A stretch of 7,622 bases of DNA from a bacterium. Lineage in GTDB: Bacteria; Chloroflexota; Dormibacteria; Aeolococcales; Aeolococcaceae. Below the pieces are notes generated by a model. It was not told the origin of the DNA, searched no databases, and worked only from the letters and a program-made list of their open reading frames with translations. Of the stretch, positions 5,728-7,622 are shown piece by piece. The stretch lies in the NCBI GenBank assembly GCA_021850405.1, contig JAJZMA010000018.1, positions 1 through 7,622 of the forward strand, in the 5' to 3' direction. How positions within the stretch are numbered: the first letter of the stretch is position 1; the number at the start of each line of letters is the position of its first letter. Both the position numbers and the translations under genes were made by a program.

Positions 5728-6819
5728 CTAGACGTTGAACCGGAAATGCATCACATCCCCGTCTGCAACCAGGTACTCCTTGCCCTCGAGCCGAAGCCGC
5801 CCGGCCTCCTTTGCTGCCGCATAGCTACCGGCCTGCAGCAACTCATCGCAGCCGACCACTTCAGCACGGATGAACCCTTTGGCAAAGTCAGTGTGGATGG
5901 TGCCGGCAGCATCCTGCGCGGTGGCTCCGCTCTTTACTGTCCATGCACGCACCTCTTTTTCTCCTACTGTGAAGAAGGTGATCAGGTCCAGGAGGGTATA
6001 GGTTTCCCGTGCCAGCCGGTTGAGGCCGGGCTCGGACAGACCAAGGGAGGAGAGAAACTCGGCCTGCTCGGAGGGCGGCAGTTCCGAGATTTCCGACTCT
6101 ATCAGTGCAGATATTCCAAGTGCCTTTCCCCCGCTCTGCGCTGCTCTCTGCCAAAGCGCGTCGGGGACAGATCCGCTGGAGGCTGAGGCTTCATCTACAT
6201 TGGCAACTACCAGCAGTGGAAGTGCGGTGAGTAGCGCCAGTTCCCGTGGTAGCTGTCCTGTCTCGCTGGGCAGGGAAAGGAGGCGCACTGGCTTTCCGTC
6301 TGCAAGTGTCTGCTGCATTGCCCGCAGAGCCGCAGTTTCATCGGCTTTCTTGTCTTTTTGAACCCGCGGTGCGCGCTGATTTTTTTCCAGTCTCCGCTCA
6401 ACCGTATCCAGGTCTGCCAGCATCAGCTCCAGTTCGACAATCTCCATGTCCCTGACCGGATCCACATTTCCTTCAACATGTACTACGTCGGGATCAGCAA
6501 AGGCGCGCACGACCAGGACAATGGCATCTACATTCCGGATATGGCCCAGAAACTGGTTGCCCAGTCCCTCACCCTGGCTTGCCCCCCTAACCAGACCGGC
6601 AATGTCGAGGAACGTGACTGATGCTGGTATGGTGCGGGGCGGCTGAAAGAGTGCAGATAGCTGCAGGAGGCGGTTATCGGGGACCGCCACAGTACCAGTG
6701 TTGGGCTCTACCGTGGTAAATGGGTAATTCCCAACGAGTGCTCCCGCATGCGTCAGTGCATTGAAGAGGGTGGATTTGCCGGCATTCGGCAGGCCCACAA
6801 GGCCAGCTGACAGCGGCAC
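5728..6819 (-). CDS. ychF: Redox-regulated ribosome-associated ATPase YchF (OLA1 family)
   Basis: This 363-aa protein has the standard length and full motif set of YchF, an Obg-related P-loop NTPase that binds ribosomes and prefers ATP over GTP. G1 is GLPNAGKST at 9-17, NYPFTTVEPN at 31-40, G3 DIAGLVRGA at 72-80 (hydrophobic residue in place of catalytic Gln) and GEGLGNQFL at 83-91. G4 is NVDE at 207-210 instead of NKxD, which underlies the ATP preference. The C-terminal TGS domain runs from about 280 to 362 and ends YLVADGDVMHFRFNV. The GTG start at 6819 puts the P-loop at the usual distance from the N-terminus; an in-frame TAG upstream rules out an extension. Its own Shine-Dalgarno is weak (GAGG 11 bases away), and the stop of a short upstream ORF overlaps the start by one base. 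Confidence 0.98.
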   Translation of the reverse strand: MPLSAGLVGLPNAGKSTLFNALTHAGALVGNYPFTTVEPNTGTVAVPDNRLLQLSALFQPPRTIPASVTFLDIAGLVRGASQGEGLGNQFLGHIRNVDAIVLVVRAFADPDVVHVEGNVDPVRDMEIVELELMLADLDTVERRLEKNQRAPRVQKDKKADETAALRAMQQTLADGKPVRLLSLPSETGQLPRELALLTALPLLVVANVDEASASSGSVPDALWQRAAQSGGKALGISALIESEISELPPSEQAEFLSSLGLSEPGLNRLARETYTLLDLITFFTVGEKEVRAWTVKSGATAQDAAGTIHTDFAKGFIRAEVVGCDELLQAGSYAAAKEAGRLRLEGKEYLVADGDVMHFRFNV

Positions 6820-6869
6820 TAGGGGAGGTCCCTCTTGCTGGAGGGTGGGCTAGACAATCCTGCCATCAC
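6819..6869 (-). CDS. Candidate 16-aa leader ORF coupled to ychF
   Basis: The frame GTG-ATG at 6869-6864 encodes MMAGLSSPPSSKRDLP and ends in TAG at 6821-6819, whose last base is the first base of the ychF GTG start (TAGTG). AAAGGAG at 6877-6883 lies seven bases before the GTG, a much better site than the one in front of ychF itself. This layout suggests that ribosomes finishing the leader restart at ychF. The peptide has no known family. The ORF is short enough to be chance, but the Shine-Dalgarno and the stop/start overlap occur together. Confidence 0.35.
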   Translation of the reverse strand: MMAGLSSPPSSKRDLP

Positions 6870-6876
6870 CTTAATG

Positions 6877-6883
6877 CTCCTTT
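6877..6883 (-). promoter_or_regulatory. Strong ribosome binding site ahead of the ychF leader ORF
   Basis: AAAGGAG on the minus strand lies seven bases from the leader GTG at 6869 and 57 bases from the ychF start. It is too far away to serve ychF directly. Confidence 0.45.
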
Positions 6884-6947
6884 TCGAGTGGGCACACCTG
6901 GAGCAAGGCTGATGCCCCCCAGTGTCCCAGCTGTTCTGGCCATCGGG

Positions 6948-7064
6948 TCAGAGTGTCTCCAGCTCATATGCCTTGTGCAGGGCACGGACCGCCTGCTTTG
7001 CACTTGGCTCATCTATCACGCAGGTCACCCGTATTTCGCTGGTGCTTATCATCTGGATGTTGAT
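6948..7064 (-). pseudogene. lysC: Out-of-frame end of aspartate kinase (second ACT domain)
   Basis: In the frame shifted from the main aspartate kinase frame, this stretch encodes 38 residues beginning [20 protein letters not shown] and ending YELETL before TGA at 6950-6948. This is the expected end of the second ACT domain. It is joined to the upstream frame by a single stray base (7065): the family reads LA(N/D)xGINIQ, but here AAC is followed by one G and then ATC. This fits a 5-base deletion or a sequence error. If repaired, the kinase would end at 6948, 128 bases before ychF. Confidence 0.8.
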
Positions 7065-7622
7065 CGTTGGCCAGTGCGCGAAACATGGTTGCAAAGGCGC
7101 CTGGAGTATGCATCATTCCGGTACCGACCACCGATATCTTGGCAACATCTGTTGCGCTGTCGATGCCCTTGCCCCCAAGTATGCTGCACTGCTTTTCCAT
7201 GAGTGGCCGCACATGGGCGAGCTCTGACTCGGCTACTGTAAATGAGAGATCCATCAAGCCGTTGCGGGCGATGTTCTGAACGATCATGTCAACGTTGATC
7301 CCCTGCTCCCCCAGTGCCTCGAAGATCGTTGCTGCCAGCCCGGGGCGGTCAGGAACTCCGTAGACGGTCAGTTTGGCCACATTGGTCTCCTGGGCAATAC
7401 CCCGGACCCGTTGTCTGTCTTCCACAACACTCCTTGTAATAAGTGTTCCGTCGTCCTTTCCAAATGTGGAACGCACCCAGATGGGAATGTTATATGTTTC
7501 CCCAATCTCTACAGCGCGTGGGTGCATGACACCTGCACCCAGGGTGGCAAGTTCCAGCATCTCAGTGTACGAGATAGTCATAAGTCGGCGGGCCTCAGGC
7601 ACGGTTCTTGGGTCTGCTGTGT
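7009..7622 (-). CDS. lysC: Aspartate kinase, C-terminal part, frameshifted (cut by window edge)
   Basis: Aspartate kinase phosphorylates L-aspartate in the first step of lysine, threonine and methionine synthesis. The window holds the end of the catalytic domain ([31 protein letters not shown] and VRSTFG), then the first ACT domain ([24 protein letters not shown]) and the start of the second ([27 protein letters not shown]). The frame is open to the window edge, and the GTG at 7602 is internal, not the start. After LAN (7066) the reading frame changes, giving about 18 unrelated residues to TGA at 7011-7009. The true ending is in another frame (6948-7064). As written, the protein loses most of the second ACT domain, which helps form the feedback-inhibitor site and dimer. 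It may be a mutant with altered feedback, inactive, or a sequencing error. Confidence 0.93.
   Translation of the reverse strand, partial: TADPRTVPEARRLMTISYTEMLELATLGAGVMHPRAVEIGETYNIPIWVRSTFGKDDGTLITRSVVEDRQRVRGIAQETNVAKLTVYGVPDRPGLAATIFEALGEQGINVDMIVQNIARNGLMDLSFTVAESELAHVRPLMEKQCSILGGKGIDSATDVAKISVVGTGMMHTPGAFATMFRALANDQHPDDKHQRNTGDLRDR

Overview
All recognisable genes lie on the minus strand, so transcription runs from high to low coordinates. The organism is bacterial, with moderately GC-rich DNA and frequent GTG and TTG starts preceded by AGGA/GGAG-type Shine-Dalgarno sequences. The mix of a single-domain ArsA/Get3-type ATPase with a C-terminal HSP20-like domain, a small basic membrane-anchored protein and a MoxR-like protein reminds me of Chloroflexota (Dehalococcoidia-like lineages). 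That taxonomic guess is low confidence and comes from recall, not from a marker gene.

Reading in transcription order: (1) 7622-6948, the C-terminal part of an aspartate kinase, cut by the window edge and carrying a frameshift in its second ACT domain. (2) 6869-6819, a possible 16-codon leader ORF whose stop overlaps the GTG start of ychF. (3) 6819-5728, an intact YchF/OLA1-family ATPase. (4) 5727-5347, a 381-bp gap with a perfect 10-bp inverted repeat and other small repeats. (5) 5346-4360, a MoxR-like AAA protein that has lost Walker A, Walker B and other catalytic residues. (6) 4359-3990, a 370-bp gap beginning with a strong GC hairpin just after the AAA-like stop.

(7) From 3989 to the window start there is a tightly packed probable operon of six genes: a 106-aa tail-anchored-type membrane protein, a Get3/ArsA-like ATPase with an HSP20-like tail, a 100-aa protein with a very basic tail, a Nudix hydrolase, a sensor histidine kinase with no regulator in view, and the start of a Na+/Ca2+-exchanger-type membrane protein. 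The last five genes overlap by 4, 8 and 4 bases or abut directly (TAAATG), with TTG, TTG and GTG starts at the overlapping junctions. This implies translational coupling.

The two most interesting points are the degenerate MoxR-like protein, in which essentially every ATPase motif is replaced while the fold framework is kept, and the pairing of a Get3-like ATPase with a neighbour that has tail-anchored topology. The housekeeping half (aspartate kinase, ychF) appears functionally unrelated to the operon half. I see no tRNA, rRNA, CRISPR array, insertion sequence or plus-strand gene.
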